Positions 1 through 7,932 of a stretch of 64,000 nt of DNA are shown here, piece by piece. The notes under the pieces were generated by a model. It was not told the DNA's origin. It saw only the letters and a program-made list of their open reading frames with translations, and ran no database searches. The first letter of the stretch is position 1; every line of letters starts with the position of its first letter. Source of the DNA: Bog-473 sp963764305 (GTDB taxonomy: Bacteria; Actinomycetota; Acidimicrobiia; Acidimicrobiales; RAAP-2); assembly GCA_963764305.1 (NCBI GenBank), contig CAVXSD010000001.1:186001-250000 (forward strand), read 5' to 3'. The translations under genes were made by a program, and so were the position numbers.

Positions 1-93
1 GATCTCGATGTGGTAGATCTCCGGCTCGATCGTTCGTGGCAAGCGGAACTGCTCCGAGCCGGACGCGACGGCTGGGGTGGGAGCTGAAGGCAT
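1..93 (-). CDS. M1-family aminopeptidase, N-terminal start only (cut by window edge)
   Basis: Only the first 31 codons are visible, read leftwards from an ATG at 93. After a short Ala/Pro-rich leader comes FRLPRTIEPEIYHIEI, which matches the conserved opening strand of M1 zinc aminopeptidases (PepN / puromycin-sensitive type), where a 'RLP..i.P..Y.l.i' segment begins the N-terminal beta domain. The catalytic HExxH region lies outside the window. It is divergent from the PfkB kinase across a 42-base gap containing a perfect palindrome. The family assignment rests on this short segment only. Confidence 0.6.
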   Translation of the reverse strand, partial: MPSAPTPAVASGSEQFRLPRTIEPEIYHIEI

Positions 94-102
94 CCGTGAA
101 GG

Positions 103-124
103 CTACCCGCGGTACCGCGGGTAG
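103..124. promoter_or_regulatory. Perfect 22-bp palindrome in a divergent intergenic gap
   Basis: The left half CTACCCGCGGT is followed directly by its exact reverse complement ACCGCGGGTAG, with no spacer. It fills half of the 42-base gap between two divergent starts (minus ATG at 93, plus GTG at 136). Position and symmetry fit a dimeric repressor operator; a hairpin in the 5' leader is the alternative. No family-specific operator is recognised. Confidence 0.5.
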
Positions 125-135
125 GTTCTCGGGCC

Positions 136-1182
136 GTGCCCGATGAGAATGCCATTCCCGCCAACCTTGCCAACGGCCATGACCTCGATGTGGTGGCCAT
201 CGGTTCGCCTCTCCTCGACGTCATCGAGCTGGCGACCGACGAGCAGCTGGCCCAGGTCGGCCTGGAGAAGGGGTCGATGACATTGATCGACCTGGAGACC
301 GCCCACGCCGTCCAGGACTTCATGGGCGCGCCCCGTTTCGTCTCGGGGGGATCGGTGGCCAACACGACAGCCGGGATCGCCGTCCTGGGCGGCACCGCGG
401 GTTTCCTGGGGGCCGTCGCCGATGACGAGGTGGGTCGCACCTACGCCGAGAACCTCCGGGCGGCGGGCGTCGAATTCGAACCACACCTCAGCGAGTCGGC
501 CGCGGGGGACGGGCTCGGCACCGGACGCTGCATGGTTCTCATCACCAAGGACGCGGACCGCACCATGGGGACCTACCTGGGCGCTGCCTCCACCCTGACG
601 CCCGTGGGTGTCCCGACCTCCTTCGTCGCCCGAGCATCGGTCGTCTTGCTGGAGGGCTACCTGTGGGACGTGCCGGCGGCCAAGGAGGCCATGCGCCACG
701 CGGCGGCGACGGCCCATGCCCACGAGGGCTCGGTCGCTCTCTCCCTGTCGGATCCGTTCTGCGTGGGGCGCCATCAGCGCGAGTTCCTCGACCTGCTCAT
801 CGACGACGTCGACATCCTGCTCGGCAACGAGGAGGAGGTGACCATGCTCTTCGGGGTGTCCTCGTACCGGGACGCGCTGGAGGCGGCCGAGGAGACCGGG
901 TTGCTCGTCGTCATGACCAGGGGCGCCCAGGGCGCCACCGTCCTGACCGCCCGGGGCCCCGAGGAGGTCCCGGCCTCCTCCGTGGCGCAGGTGGTCGACA
1001 CCACCGGCGCCGGTGATCTGTTCGCCGCGGGGCTCCTCTTCGGCCTGACCCACGGGGTGGGCCCGGTCGAGAGCACCAAGCTCGGCGCACTGTGCGCCGG
1101 CGAAGTGATCTCGCACACGGGCGCCCGGCCGGAGGCCGACCTCAAGAAGTTGGCCGCCGATGCCGGCCTGCTCGCGGGTTAG
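136..1182 (+). CDS. PfkB-family carbohydrate/nucleoside kinase (adenosine-kinase-like)
   Basis: 348 aa, GTG start just after the palindrome. The ribokinase fold is recognisable: an N-terminal GSVANTTAGIAVLGG stretch (about residues 72-86) that corresponds to the substrate-binding G-G region, and the C-terminal PfkB signature DTTGAGDLFAAGLLFGL (about 289-305) with the catalytic Asp in GAGD. Length and the N-terminal AIGSPLLDVI segment resemble adenosine/sugar kinases of actinobacteria. It would phosphorylate a sugar or nucleoside with ATP in the cytoplasm; the substrate cannot be told from sequence. Twelve bases separate it from ychF, so co-transcription is likely. Confidence 0.85.
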   Translation: MPDENAIPANLANGHDLDVVAIGSPLLDVIELATDEQLAQVGLEKGSMTLIDLETAHAVQDFMGAPRFVSGGSVANTTAGIAVLGGTAGFLGAVADDEVGRTYAENLRAAGVEFEPHLSESAAGDGLGTGRCMVLITKDADRTMGTYLGAASTLTPVGVPTSFVARASVVLLEGYLWDVPAAKEAMRHAAATAHAHEGSVALSLSDPFCVGRHQREFLDLLIDDVDILLGNEEEVTMLFGVSSYRDALEAAEETGLLVVMTRGAQGATVLTARGPEEVPASSVAQVVDTTGAGDLFAAGLLFGLTHGVGPVESTKLGALCAGEVISHTGARPEADLKKLAADAGLLAG

Positions 1183-1194
1183 TCGGCCGGCCGC

Positions 1195-2281
1195 GTGAGC
1201 CTGTCGATCGGCATCGTCGGGCTGCCCAATGTGGGCAAGTCCACACTGTTCAACGCGCTCACCAACAACGAGGTGCTTGCGGCCAACTACCCGTTCGCCA
1301 CCATTGAACCGAACGTCGGCGTCGTGGCCGTGCCCGATCCCCGCCTGCAGCAGCTGGCCGATCTCTACGATGGCGCACCGGTGGTACCCGCCACCGTGAC
1401 CTTCGTCGACATCGCGGGGCTGGTGCGTGGCGTCGTCACAGGGGGAGGGCCTGGGAAACAAATTCCTGGCCGCGATCCGCGAGACAGATGCCATCTGCCA
1501 GGTGGTGCGCGCCTTTCACGACGACGACGTCGTCCATGTCGACGCGCGGGTGGATCCGCCGGGTGACATCGAGACGGTCAACACCGAGCTGATCCTGGCC
1601 GACCTCCAGACGGTCGAGCAGCGTCTGCCGCGCCTGGTGCGGGAGGCAAAGGGAGCTCCCGCGCTGAAGCCGACGGTCGACGCCGTCGCCGCCGCGGAAC
1701 GGATCCTCGGCGCGGGACGCACCATCGCCGACGCGGCGGCAAAGGGCGAGGTCGACCCCGCACTGCTGCGTGACCTGCACCTGTTGAGCGCCAAGCCGTT
1801 CATCTACGTCTTCAACATCGACGAAGGCGCCCTGGGTGACGCCGGGCTGGCCGCCAGCCTGGCCGAAGGCGTCCGACCCGCGCCGGCGATCGTCCTGTGC
1901 GCGCAGATCGAGGCCGAGGTCGCGGGCCTCGACGCCGCCGACGCCGCCGAGCTGCTCAGCAGCTACGGCCAGGAGGAGTCAGGCCTCGAGCAGCTGGTCC
2001 ACGTGGGGTTCGCCACGCTCGGCCTGCAGACATTCCTCACCGCCGGGCCCAAGGAGGCGCGGGCCTGGACCATCCACATCGGTGACACGGCCCCCAAGGC
2101 GGCCGGCGTCATCCACACCGACTTCGAGCGCGGCTTCATCAAGGCCGAGGTGATCAGCTTCGAAGAGCTGATGGAGGCGGGCTCGGTGGCAGCGGCCCGC
2201 ACCGCCGGCCGGGCGCGGATGGAGGGCAAGGACTATGTGATGCGCGACGGCGACGTCGTGGAGTTCCGCTTCAACACCTGA
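1195..2281 (+). CDS. ychF: YchF/OLA1-type ribosome-associated GTPase/ATPase (one frameshift)
   Basis: GTG start. The P-loop GLPNVGKSTLFNALT (residues 7-21) and G3 region FVDIAGLVRG are followed by GEGLGNKFLAAIRE, and the protein ends in the family-typical TGS-domain tail VEFRFNT. The frame breaks near 1433: dropping one T from GGCGTCGTCACAG restores GLVRGASQGEGLGN, so a one-base insertion splits an otherwise complete gene (about 361 aa). Because YchF is a near-universal housekeeping protein, a sequence error is more likely than inactivation. The last 20 bases, including the stop codon, are duplicated at 12379-12398 and act as the apparent integration target of the island that follows. Confidence 0.9.
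2262..2281. repeat. attL-like direct repeat at the 3' end of ychF
   Basis: AGTTCCGCTTCAACACCTGA forms the final codons and stop of ychF and recurs perfectly at 12379-12398. An integrase fragment starts 27 bases inside. Integration that rebuilds the 3' end of a target gene is known for tyrosine recombinases, which supports reading this as attL. Confidence 0.75.
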
Positions 2282-2323
2282 CAGACGACGTAGTCCCATG
2301 TCAGAGGCTACTGACTGCCAGAA

Positions 2324-2341
2324 GTCCGCACGGAGTCCGCA
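2324..2341. repeat. Paired GTCCGCA heptamers (possible integrase arm sites, left end)
   Basis: GTCCGCA occurs at 2324-2330 and 2335-2341, start-to-start 11 bp. The same heptamer pair with the same 11-bp spacing lies near the right end at 12256 and 12267. Short paired repeats inside both ends suggest arm-type binding sites; the left pair overlaps the 3' end of the integrase reading frame, so chance is not excluded. Confidence 0.35.
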
Positions 2342-2599
2342 GGAATCGTGTCGAACGTCTCACGAACCAGTCCCTCGGCTGCGCTTCGGGTGCGGTCTTC
2401 GGCCGTCGGCCACAGGTGGCTGTAGGTGTTCAAGGTCGTCGTGGCACTGGCATGTCCGAGCGCCCGCTGGACCGTGACAACGTCGCAACCGGCAGCGATC
2501 AGGCCGCTCGCGTAGAAGTGGCGCATGTCATGGAGGCGGATCGGCCCGACCCCGGCCCGATTCCGGACCGTGCGCCAGCGGTGGTCCACACGCAGGCTG

Positions 2600-2704
2600 A
2601 TGGCGATGCTGCGTGACAAGGACGGGTTCGAGCGCCGCCCCGGGACGGAGCCCGACCGGATCCGTGCCCTTCTCGCTGCGAAGCCGAAGAAGAAGCAAGG
2701 TTGA
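2600..2704 (+). CDS. Short orphan coding fragment, Lys-rich C-terminus
   Basis: This frame reads MAMLRDKDGFERRPGTEPDR and ends in AAKPKKKQG, with protein-like composition. It begins exactly where the opposite-strand integrase homology ends (about 2600). It may be the surviving 3' end of a longer gene whose front was lost when the two segments were joined. No family recognised. Confidence 0.3.
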   Translation: MAMLRDKDGFERRPGTEPDRIRALLAAKPKKKQG

Positions 2705-2706
2705 CG

Positions 2707-2889
2707 ATGATGACGGCCAGCCGCCGCGTCGAGGCGTTTCTGGATCTCTACCAACTGCTGACCGACGCCAAAAAACTGATGGTTCGGGCCATGGTCCAGC
2801 TCCGCACCTCAGACGACGGCTGCGTCCGCCGACTCCTCTGCGAGCGGTTGTCGCTGTCAGTCCCGTATGTCCCGGTCGGGGTGTGGTGA
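2707..2889 (+). CDS. Small hypothetical protein (about 60 aa)
   Basis: ATG preceded by AAGG at good spacing, directly after the stop of the previous short frame. The first half (MTASRRVEAFLDLYQLLTDA) looks like an amphipathic helix; the second half is less convincing and may be out of frame. No homologue recognised. Island location makes a real small accessory protein possible but unproven. Confidence 0.3.
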   Translation: MMTASRRVEAFLDLYQLLTDAKKLMVRAMVQLRTSDDGCVRRLLCERLSLSVPYVPVGVW

Positions 2890-3165
2890 CGCCCCTTCTC
2901 TCGTCGCCTAGCGCGTGCTTGGACGCCAGCGCCCCGGCCGGACACACAGCCCGGGGCGGGGGAGTAATCTCCTTCTTCCGGCCTCCGCCCCTGTCCGGCC
3001 TTGAGCGTCGCCGCCGGCCTTCACTATCTGGCGCCGCCCGGAGGGGAGCCTTGGAGCGAGTTCTCCCGACGTTCGGAATCCCGCCGCCTCGGCTCTGGAC
3101 CTATCGTCGGATTTGGGTCCTTCGACCCTAACGTACGACCGTCTCGCGGATTTACGTTGGGGTGC
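2890..3165. other. Intergenic leader upstream of the first GYW-repeat gene; no gene seen
   Basis: 276 bases between the small frame and the GYW-repeat gene. No RNA gene, repeat or clear promoter hexamers recognised; it presumably carries the promoter of the downstream secreted protein. Confidence 0.4.
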
Positions 3166-4197
3166 GTGCACTCTTGGCGTTTCTCGTTTCTCCGCCCCAG
3201 CAGAGGTCACTCTGCGCTCATCTCATCGCTCGCAACCGTGGTCATCTCGTCCATGACGATGGCCGCGGCAGTTCTCGTCACCTTCGCTGGACCCTCCGGT
3301 GCTGAGGTTCACGAAGCAATGGCTCGTGGAGTGACGGGGCACACCGGCGGCATCCCTGGTTACCGACTGCTCGGAGGCGACGGCGGCGTGTTCTCCTTCT
3401 CGGCAGGGTTCGAGGGTTCCGCCGCGTCCGATCCGACTCGTTGCCCGGTCAATCCGCCAGGACGCTCCATGCCCGGTGGATCCTGCTGGTCCTTTGCATC
3501 GACCCCGGACGGCCTTGGCTACTGGATCCTCAACTCCTACGACGGCATGATCTTCGCCTACGGCGACGCCGTCTCGTACGGCCAACCCTCGGACACACCT
3601 GCTTACGCAGGTGGCGCCGACCTCTGGCCCAACGCCATCGCGATCGTTGCGACCCCCGACGGCAAGGGCTACTGGGTGCTCGAGCGAGGGCTTTCCGGAT
3701 TGGGTCATGTCCAAGTCTTCGGGGATGCCACTTTCTATGGCGATGAACTGACACTCGGAGCGCAGGGCGGGCACAACGGCACGCCGGTCGCGATGGCCGC
3801 AACCCCAGACGGAGGGGGCTATTGGATCGTCGACTCCGATGGCGGTGTCTTTGCCTTTGGAGACGCCGGTTTCCACGGCTCGATGGGAGGCAAACGGCTG
3901 AACGCGGGGATTGCGGGAATGGGGGCGACAGGTGATGGACAGGGCTATTGGCTTGTGGCATCCGACGGTGGCATATTTTCCTTCGGCGACGCACCATTCG
4001 ATGGGTCGATGGGAGGGAGACCGCTCGCCGCGCCGATCGTCGGCATGGCCGTGAACCGGTCCGGTACCGGATATTGGCTGGCGGGTGCCGACGGTGGGGT
4101 CTTCGCACTTGGCGGAGCGCCCTTCTTGGGGTCGATGGGGGGTACACCGCTCGCCCGACCGGTGTTCGCGATGGATGCTCAATCGACGGTGGCCTGA
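3166..4197 (+). CDS. Secreted GYW/GSMGG-repeat protein 1
   Basis: From the GTG at 3166 the protein (343 aa) opens with a basic segment, then a long hydrophobic stretch (ISSLATVVISSMTMAAAVLV) and Ala-rich cleavage-like region near GPSGAEV, so export by Sec is likely. The start is uncertain; TTG 3157 and ATG 3253 are alternatives. The rest is tandem units of about 40-45 residues: GYW - DGGIFSFGDA - F.GSMGG - PIVGMA. The C-terminal units are regular and the N-terminal ones diverged. Such repeats, beta-propeller-like in appearance, are frequent in Acidimicrobiia extracellular proteins; the function is unknown. It is followed by a paralogue at 4412. Confidence 0.75.
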   Translation: MHSWRFSFLRPSRGHSALISSLATVVISSMTMAAAVLVTFAGPSGAEVHEAMARGVTGHTGGIPGYRLLGGDGGVFSFSAGFEGSAASDPTRCPVNPPGRSMPGGSCWSFASTPDGLGYWILNSYDGMIFAYGDAVSYGQPSDTPAYAGGADLWPNAIAIVATPDGKGYWVLERGLSGLGHVQVFGDATFYGDELTLGAQGGHNGTPVAMAATPDGGGYWIVDSDGGVFAFGDAGFHGSMGGKRLNAGIAGMGATGDGQGYWLVASDGGIFSFGDAPFDGSMGGRPLAAPIVGMAVNRSGTGYWLAGADGGVFALGGAPFLGSMGGTPLARPVFAMDAQSTVA

Positions 4198-4411
4198 CGG
4201 CCATGCTGCGATGGCGTGCCAGCAGGTCGTGTTACGACTCTCCCTGAAGAGCAGGCGGCGCGTTCGCGGAGCGAGCGCCGGTCTCCGAGCTAGCTGCAAA
4301 TGGGACCGCGATATTGACTTTGGACCCGATGACCCGGTTGTTCGACTATGAATCTTCCATACAGGGCGATGGTTGCACTGGCTCGGCGACGAAGAGATAA
4401 GGGAGCGGGTG

Positions 4412-5311
4412 ATGCGACTGTCGAGGTTTGTAGCGATCATGGGCCTCGTCGGGGCGACGGCAATTCTCGCGCCGACGGGTGCGTCTTCGGCTGCGGCTGC
4501 GACTCGGAACCCCGGTTATTGGCTGGAGTCACGCGACGGCGGCGTCTTCGCGTTCGGTGCTGCCCCGTTTCTGGGTTCGGCGACCCAACAGTGCACACTC
4601 CAGTGCTGGGGGTTCGGCGCGACGGGGGACGGGAGCGGCTACTGGGTTGTGGACAACTATCCGTACCACAACCCGTCGGTCACCAACCTCTACGGTTTCG
4701 GTGACGCCGCCGCCGTATCCATGCCGAACCTGAGTGGCGGTGCCACGGCCGTGGCGTCCACCCCGTCTGGTCGCGGTGGGTGGGTCCTGTACGGACAGAG
4801 TGGCACCGTCGTACCGTTCGGGGATGCCACCTGGTTCGGCGACGGCTCTACCATCCACCATCGCGGTGGGAGCTGGCCGCCATACGGGAGTGACATCGAC
4901 TACTTCTCAGGCATCGCCTCGACCCCCGACGGTGGTGGATACTGGCTCGTGGGGATCGACGGAGGCGTATTCGCCTACGGGGACGCCGCCTTCTACGGAT
5001 CAATGGGCGGGCAGGCGGTGAACGCCCCCGTGGCGGGGATCGCCCGCACGTCCGACGGCCATGGGTACTGGCTCGTGTCGTGGGACGGTGGCGTGTTCGC
5101 CTTCGGGGACGCCCAGTTCTCGGGATCCATGGGGGGCAAGCCCCTCAACGCGCCCATGATCGGCATCGCAGGCAACCCGGACGGACCCGGCTACTGGACA
5201 GTGGCTCAAGATGGCGGTGCCTTCGCGTTTGGAGGCGCCCCATTCCTGGGTTCAATGGCGAACCACAGCCCCCCGATTCAGCCGGTCTTTGGCATTGCCG
5301 CCAGCGGCTAA
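4412..5311 (+). CDS. Secreted GYW/GSMGG-repeat protein 2
   Basis: 299 aa from ATG 4412, with AAGGGAG upstream as ribosome-binding site. Signal peptide: MRLSRFVAIMGLVGATAILA followed by PTGASSAAAA. The mature part contains six or so units, the best being DGGVFAYGDAAFYGSMGG and DGGVFAFGDAQFSGSMGG, each followed by N/P-A-P...GIA and DG.GYW. It is a paralogue of the gene just upstream (215 bases apart), suggesting local duplication. The repeat resembles surface-associated or beta-propeller proteins; no catalytic motif is evident. Confidence 0.8.
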   Translation: MRLSRFVAIMGLVGATAILAPTGASSAAAATRNPGYWLESRDGGVFAFGAAPFLGSATQQCTLQCWGFGATGDGSGYWVVDNYPYHNPSVTNLYGFGDAAAVSMPNLSGGATAVASTPSGRGGWVLYGQSGTVVPFGDATWFGDGSTIHHRGGSWPPYGSDIDYFSGIASTPDGGGYWLVGIDGGVFAYGDAAFYGSMGGQAVNAPVAGIARTSDGHGYWLVSWDGGVFAFGDAQFSGSMGGKPLNAPMIGIAGNPDGPGYWTVAQDGGAFAFGGAPFLGSMANHSPPIQPVFGIAASG

Positions 5312-5732
5312 TCGCTGCACGCAATCAGGAACAGGTCCTCTGCCCCGAAAGTGCCGGGGCACGCCCAGTCAGAAGCCCTCCGCCGGCTGGCACGTCAGCT
5401 TCGGCGCATGTTGCCGGCACGCCTCGACGTTCCAGCCCTTGCCCTTCCGATCGGTCCAAGGTCCCCTTCCAGGCTCGCTCCTGGCGGCAGTGGGTCGCCT
5501 GTAGCTGGCTGGACTGCACCATCCGGAAGCACGGTCCCGCTGGGGGCTGAACGCCGCAATGAGGTCGCCGGGCTCGGGCATCGGGCTCATGGGGCGAGGG
5601 TAGACCGACCGTGGATCTCGTGACCTACACAGCGCCCAAACCGTGTTCGGGGTCACCCACCACAGGGCCTCCCCAAAAGTTGTGGGCCCCCTGCCATGGG
5701 GTCCAGGGACGGCGTGCTGGTGGCCGCCGCAC
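5312..5732. other. 421-base stretch between convergent genes; one weak minus-strand frame
   Basis: Convergent region after GYW protein 2 and before the stop of the stress protein. It holds one weak minus-strand frame (listed separately) and, at about 5685-5706, a CCCC/GGGG hairpin-like sequence that could terminate the stress-protein transcript. Nothing else recognised. Confidence 0.4.
5369..5656 (-). CDS. Possible short protein or fragment ending in WTDRKGKGWNVEACRQHAP
   Basis: Only the C-terminal 35 residues look protein-like: GPWTDRKGKGWNVEACRQHA followed by PKL, with Cys/His spacing reminiscent of small metal-binding actinobacterial proteins. The N-terminal half is low-information. It may be a frameshifted remnant. 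No family can be named. Confidence 0.25.
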   Translation of the reverse strand: MTPNTVWALCRSRDPRSVYPRPMSPMPEPGDLIAAFSPQRDRASGWCSPASYRRPTAARSEPGRGPWTDRKGKGWNVEACRQHAPKLTCQPAEGF

Positions 5733-6194
5733 TCATTGGTCGTGGCGGATCAGCATGACTGGACACGGCGCATGATGCGCTACGTAGTCGCTGACGGAGC
5801 CGCCGAAGTGTCGGCTCAACCAGTTCTTGCGTGAAGAACCGATCACAAGCACGTCTGCGTTCATCTCGTGGGCCACTCGGACGACAGCGGCGCCAGTCGA
5901 TTCGTGATCCGGGACTAGGCGTACCTCCACGTCAGGTCCGAGCACCGCCGCCGTCCGATCGAGGGCGGATTGTCCCGCGGCGGTCCATTTTTCCCAATCC
6001 TCGTCCGCCTCTTTGTCGGTGATCACGGGGCCTTCGAAGCCCCCAGCGTCGTCCATGGGGTCCTCATGCTCGGGAATCACCATCACAACTGCGACTTGAG
6101 CGTGGGGGCGTAGCAGATCCATCGATCGTCGCGCCACGTCGATCGCAGCCTCAGACCCGTCCGTTGCCATGATGATCTTTATGGACTCCGCCAT
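5733..6194 (-). CDS. Universal stress protein, UspA family
   Basis: 153 aa; the N-terminus IKIIMATDGSEAAIDVARRS shows the Usp strand 1 with the Asp (D11 region) that contacts ATP, and the C-terminus VLVIGSSRKNWLSRHFGGSV has the G-x2-G/S...G-S nucleotide-binding arrangement, followed by HHAPCPVMLI. ATG at 6194 is preceded by AGGAGG (6200-6205), which fixes the start. The ribosome-binding site lies at the junction with a 118-bp repeat that recurs on the far side of the IS256 element. Before that insertion the gene probably followed the short gene now at 7845-8033 in one operon. Confidence 0.9.
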   Translation of the reverse strand: MAESIKIIMATDGSEAAIDVARRSMDLLRPHAQVAVVMVIPEHEDPMDDAGGFEGPVITDKEADEDWEKWTAAGQSALDRTAAVLGPDVEVRLVPDHESTGAAVVRVAHEMNADVLVIGSSRKNWLSRHFGGSVSDYVAHHAPCPVMLIRHDQ

Positions 6195-6204
6195 AGTGGC
6201 CTCC

Positions 6205-6322
6205 TGTACTTCGCATGGGGCATAACTCGCCTCAAACTAGTGAGGGATCGCCGCTATACGGTCGAGCACGTCGCCGCTTCAGGCCATCGGCAACTGCCGG
6301 ATACCCGGCGGGCGTGAATAGG
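6205..6322. repeat. About 118-bp direct repeat, copy A (usp side of IS256)
   Basis: Nearly identical to 7813-7932 from TGTACTTCGCATGGGGCATA through to the shared ...AATAGG end. Copy A lacks two bases in the middle (GTCGCCGCTTCAGG versus GTCGCCCTTCTTCAGG) and has two substitutions near the end. It contains a broken copy of the 3' end of the gene at 7845-8033 plus the leader of the stress-protein gene. Confidence 0.85.
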
Positions 6323-6329
6323 GGAATGG

Positions 6330-7805
6330 GACGTTGCCCCGTTCGCTGTTGAAGTTCAGCGGTGGCCACAGCTCATTCAGGCTGCTGCCTGATCGTAGTC
6401 TTGGGGTGTAACAACGGCGGGTGTGACCTGGCGGCCAAGGGCGGCGACCAACTTGGCCATGTCCTTGTGACCTCGTACGCGCCGGAACGAGCGCTCTGCT
6501 TCGAGCATGCCGGCGGCGACCCAGCGCTTCTTCATCGAGCCGTCCTTCCATTTCGTGACTCGGCGGGTCGTCCGCTTGGCTATTGAGATCATCGACTCGA
6601 TGCAATTGGTGGTGGTCAGCGTCGCGGCCAATGTGCCGCCGACGCCGAGACGCCGCACGGTGAACATGTCGTCGAGCCCTTCGCGTAGTGACGCAGCCGC
6701 GTCGGGATGGTCGGCCTCGAGCTCTTTGGCGAGTCCCTTGGCGGCGACCAGGCCCTTGGCCGCGTCGGGCTGAGCGAAGATGAGGGCCAGTCGCTTGTCG
6801 GTGACCCCGGCCAGCTCCTTGGGCAGGTGCCCCTCGACATTTCGACGCTTGTGCAGCACGCACCTCTGGACCGAGGCGGCATCGCCGAACACCTTGTTGA
6901 TGCCCGCGGCCAGCGCCTTGGCGCCGTCGATGACGCAGAGCACGCCCGACTCGACGTCGAGGCCCCGGGCGACGAGGTCGGCCAAGAGGGCGGTGACTAC
7001 CGTCTTGTTCTCGGTGTCGCCCAGCCAGAGCCCGACGGGGACCTTGGTGCCGTCGACCGTGATGACCAGGGCGACTACGGCACACGAACCGGCCACGTCG
7101 AGCCCGTCGATCATGAGCACGGCGACGTCGAGGTCAGAGAGATTCCGGGCCATCAGCTCGTCCATGGCCTTGGTGGTAGCCGCCACGAAGCGCCTCGAGA
7201 TTGCCGACTTGGACATGGACTTGGAGCGCTCCTCGAGCTCGGCTCCGACTGGCTCGGCCACGTCAGCGTGGCGTCGGGTGGCCACCCCGGCCAGCATGCG
7301 CTCGACGACGAGGGAGTTGAGCAGATCGGTCGAGCTGAATGCCTTCCAGGTGTCGAGCCCGATCTCCTTCCCGGCGCTGCTGCGTCCCCGCGGGCGCTCG
7401 GTGCTGACCTGGCGCCCGCCGAGCACAACCGAACACTGCGCGTTGCCGTGCCAGTTTCCGACCCGCTCTTGGGTCGGCATCTTGGCGTGCTTCTCGCCGA
7501 TCGCTTCGGTCAGCTCGGCCTCCATCATCTGGCGCATCACGACGAGCCCGGTGGCCGAGGCGAACGCCAGGAGACCGTCCTTGAGCGCCCCGGCCACCTC
7601 GGCCAAGGCGACGGTCGCCTCGAGCGGCAGGCCAGCGAGGCGATCTGCATCCTCCACCTGCGCGACGTTCACGACGGGTAGCTTCTTCTTCATTGGTGGT
7701 CCCCTTTCTGGGTGGTTCTTTGGATTGGTCTCCTGAACACCTACCTCACGGCAGGACTCAGGAGGGGGACCACCACCTCACTTCAACAAACTTGGGGACA
7801 CCGTC
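6330..7805 (-). mobile_element. IS256-family insertion sequence
   Basis: One intact transposase with imperfect terminal inverted repeats: left GACGTTGCCCC ... TGTTGAAGTTCAGCGGTGGCC and right (reverse strand) GACGGTGTCCCC ... TGTTGAAGTGAGGTGGTGG. Ends are approximate to a few bases. Instead of the usual 8-9-bp target duplication it is flanked by a 118-bp direct repeat. Confidence 0.85.
6377..7693 (-). CDS. IS256-family (mutator type) transposase
   Basis: 438 aa and unbroken, close to full family length. ATG at 7693 is preceded by AAAGGGG. DDE residues are visible: the first Asp in LMIDGLDVAG, the second in VLCVIDGAKALAAG, and Glu in TTTNCIESMISI, with the family C/H context QRCVLHKRRNVEGHLP between the last two. 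N-terminal GNWHGNAQCSVVLGG precedes the catalytic domain. It catalyses cut-and-copy of its element. The element is apparently intact and could still be active, unlike the two frame-broken ISs downstream. Confidence 0.93.
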   Translation of the reverse strand: MKKKLPVVNVAQVEDADRLAGLPLEATVALAEVAGALKDGLLAFASATGLVVMRQMMEAELTEAIGEKHAKMPTQERVGNWHGNAQCSVVLGGRQVSTERPRGRSSAGKEIGLDTWKAFSSTDLLNSLVVERMLAGVATRRHADVAEPVGAELEERSKSMSKSAISRRFVAATTKAMDELMARNLSDLDVAVLMIDGLDVAGSCAVVALVITVDGTKVPVGLWLGDTENKTVVTALLADLVARGLDVESGVLCVIDGAKALAAGINKVFGDAASVQRCVLHKRRNVEGHLPKELAGVTDKRLALIFAQPDAAKGLVAAKGLAKELEADHPDAAASLREGLDDMFTVRRLGVGGTLAATLTTTNCIESMISIAKRTTRRVTKWKDGSMKKRWVAAGMLEAERSFRRVRGHKDMAKLVAALGRQVTPAVVTPQDYDQAAA

Positions 7806-7812
7806 TGTGGCT

Positions 7813-7932
7813 TGTACTTCGCATGGGGCATAACTCGCCTCAAACTAGTGAGGGATCGCCGCTATACGGTCGAGCACGTCGCCCTTCTTCAGGCCATCGG
7901 CAACTGCCGGATACCCGGCGGACGTCAATAGG
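7813..7932. repeat. About 120-bp direct repeat, copy B (far side of IS256)
   Basis: Partner of 6205-6322. This copy keeps the intact 3' end of the minus-strand gene (stop at 7845) and the first part of what was the stress-protein leader, but lacks the AGGAGG ribosome-binding site, which stayed with copy A. Confidence 0.85.

Larger units (their letters stand above)
2308..2754 (-). pseudogene. Tyrosine recombinase/integrase, C-terminal catalytic fragment
   Basis: The recognisable part is about the last 95 residues, read leftwards from roughly 2600 to a stop at 2308. It has the box-II motif RLHDMRHFYASGLIAAG (Arg-x-x-His context, with the R and H of R-H-R-Y), then VQRALGHASATTTLNTYSHL, containing the LGH and the nucleophile Tyr of NTYSH. 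The N-terminal arm/core-binding domain and the first catalytic Arg are missing. Upstream of about 2600 the translation no longer looks like an integrase, so a deletion or rearrangement joined unrelated DNA here. Its stop is 27 bases from attL, the usual position of an element's own integrase. Confidence 0.8.

Noticed and set aside
103..1494. 463-codon minus-strand frame over the PfkB and ychF genes
   Set aside because: Shadow of two real genes; low-complexity Gly/Arg/Asp composition.
6707..7736. Long plus-strand open frames opposite the IS256 transposase
   Set aside because: Antisense shadows of an intact transposase with DDE residues on the minus strand.
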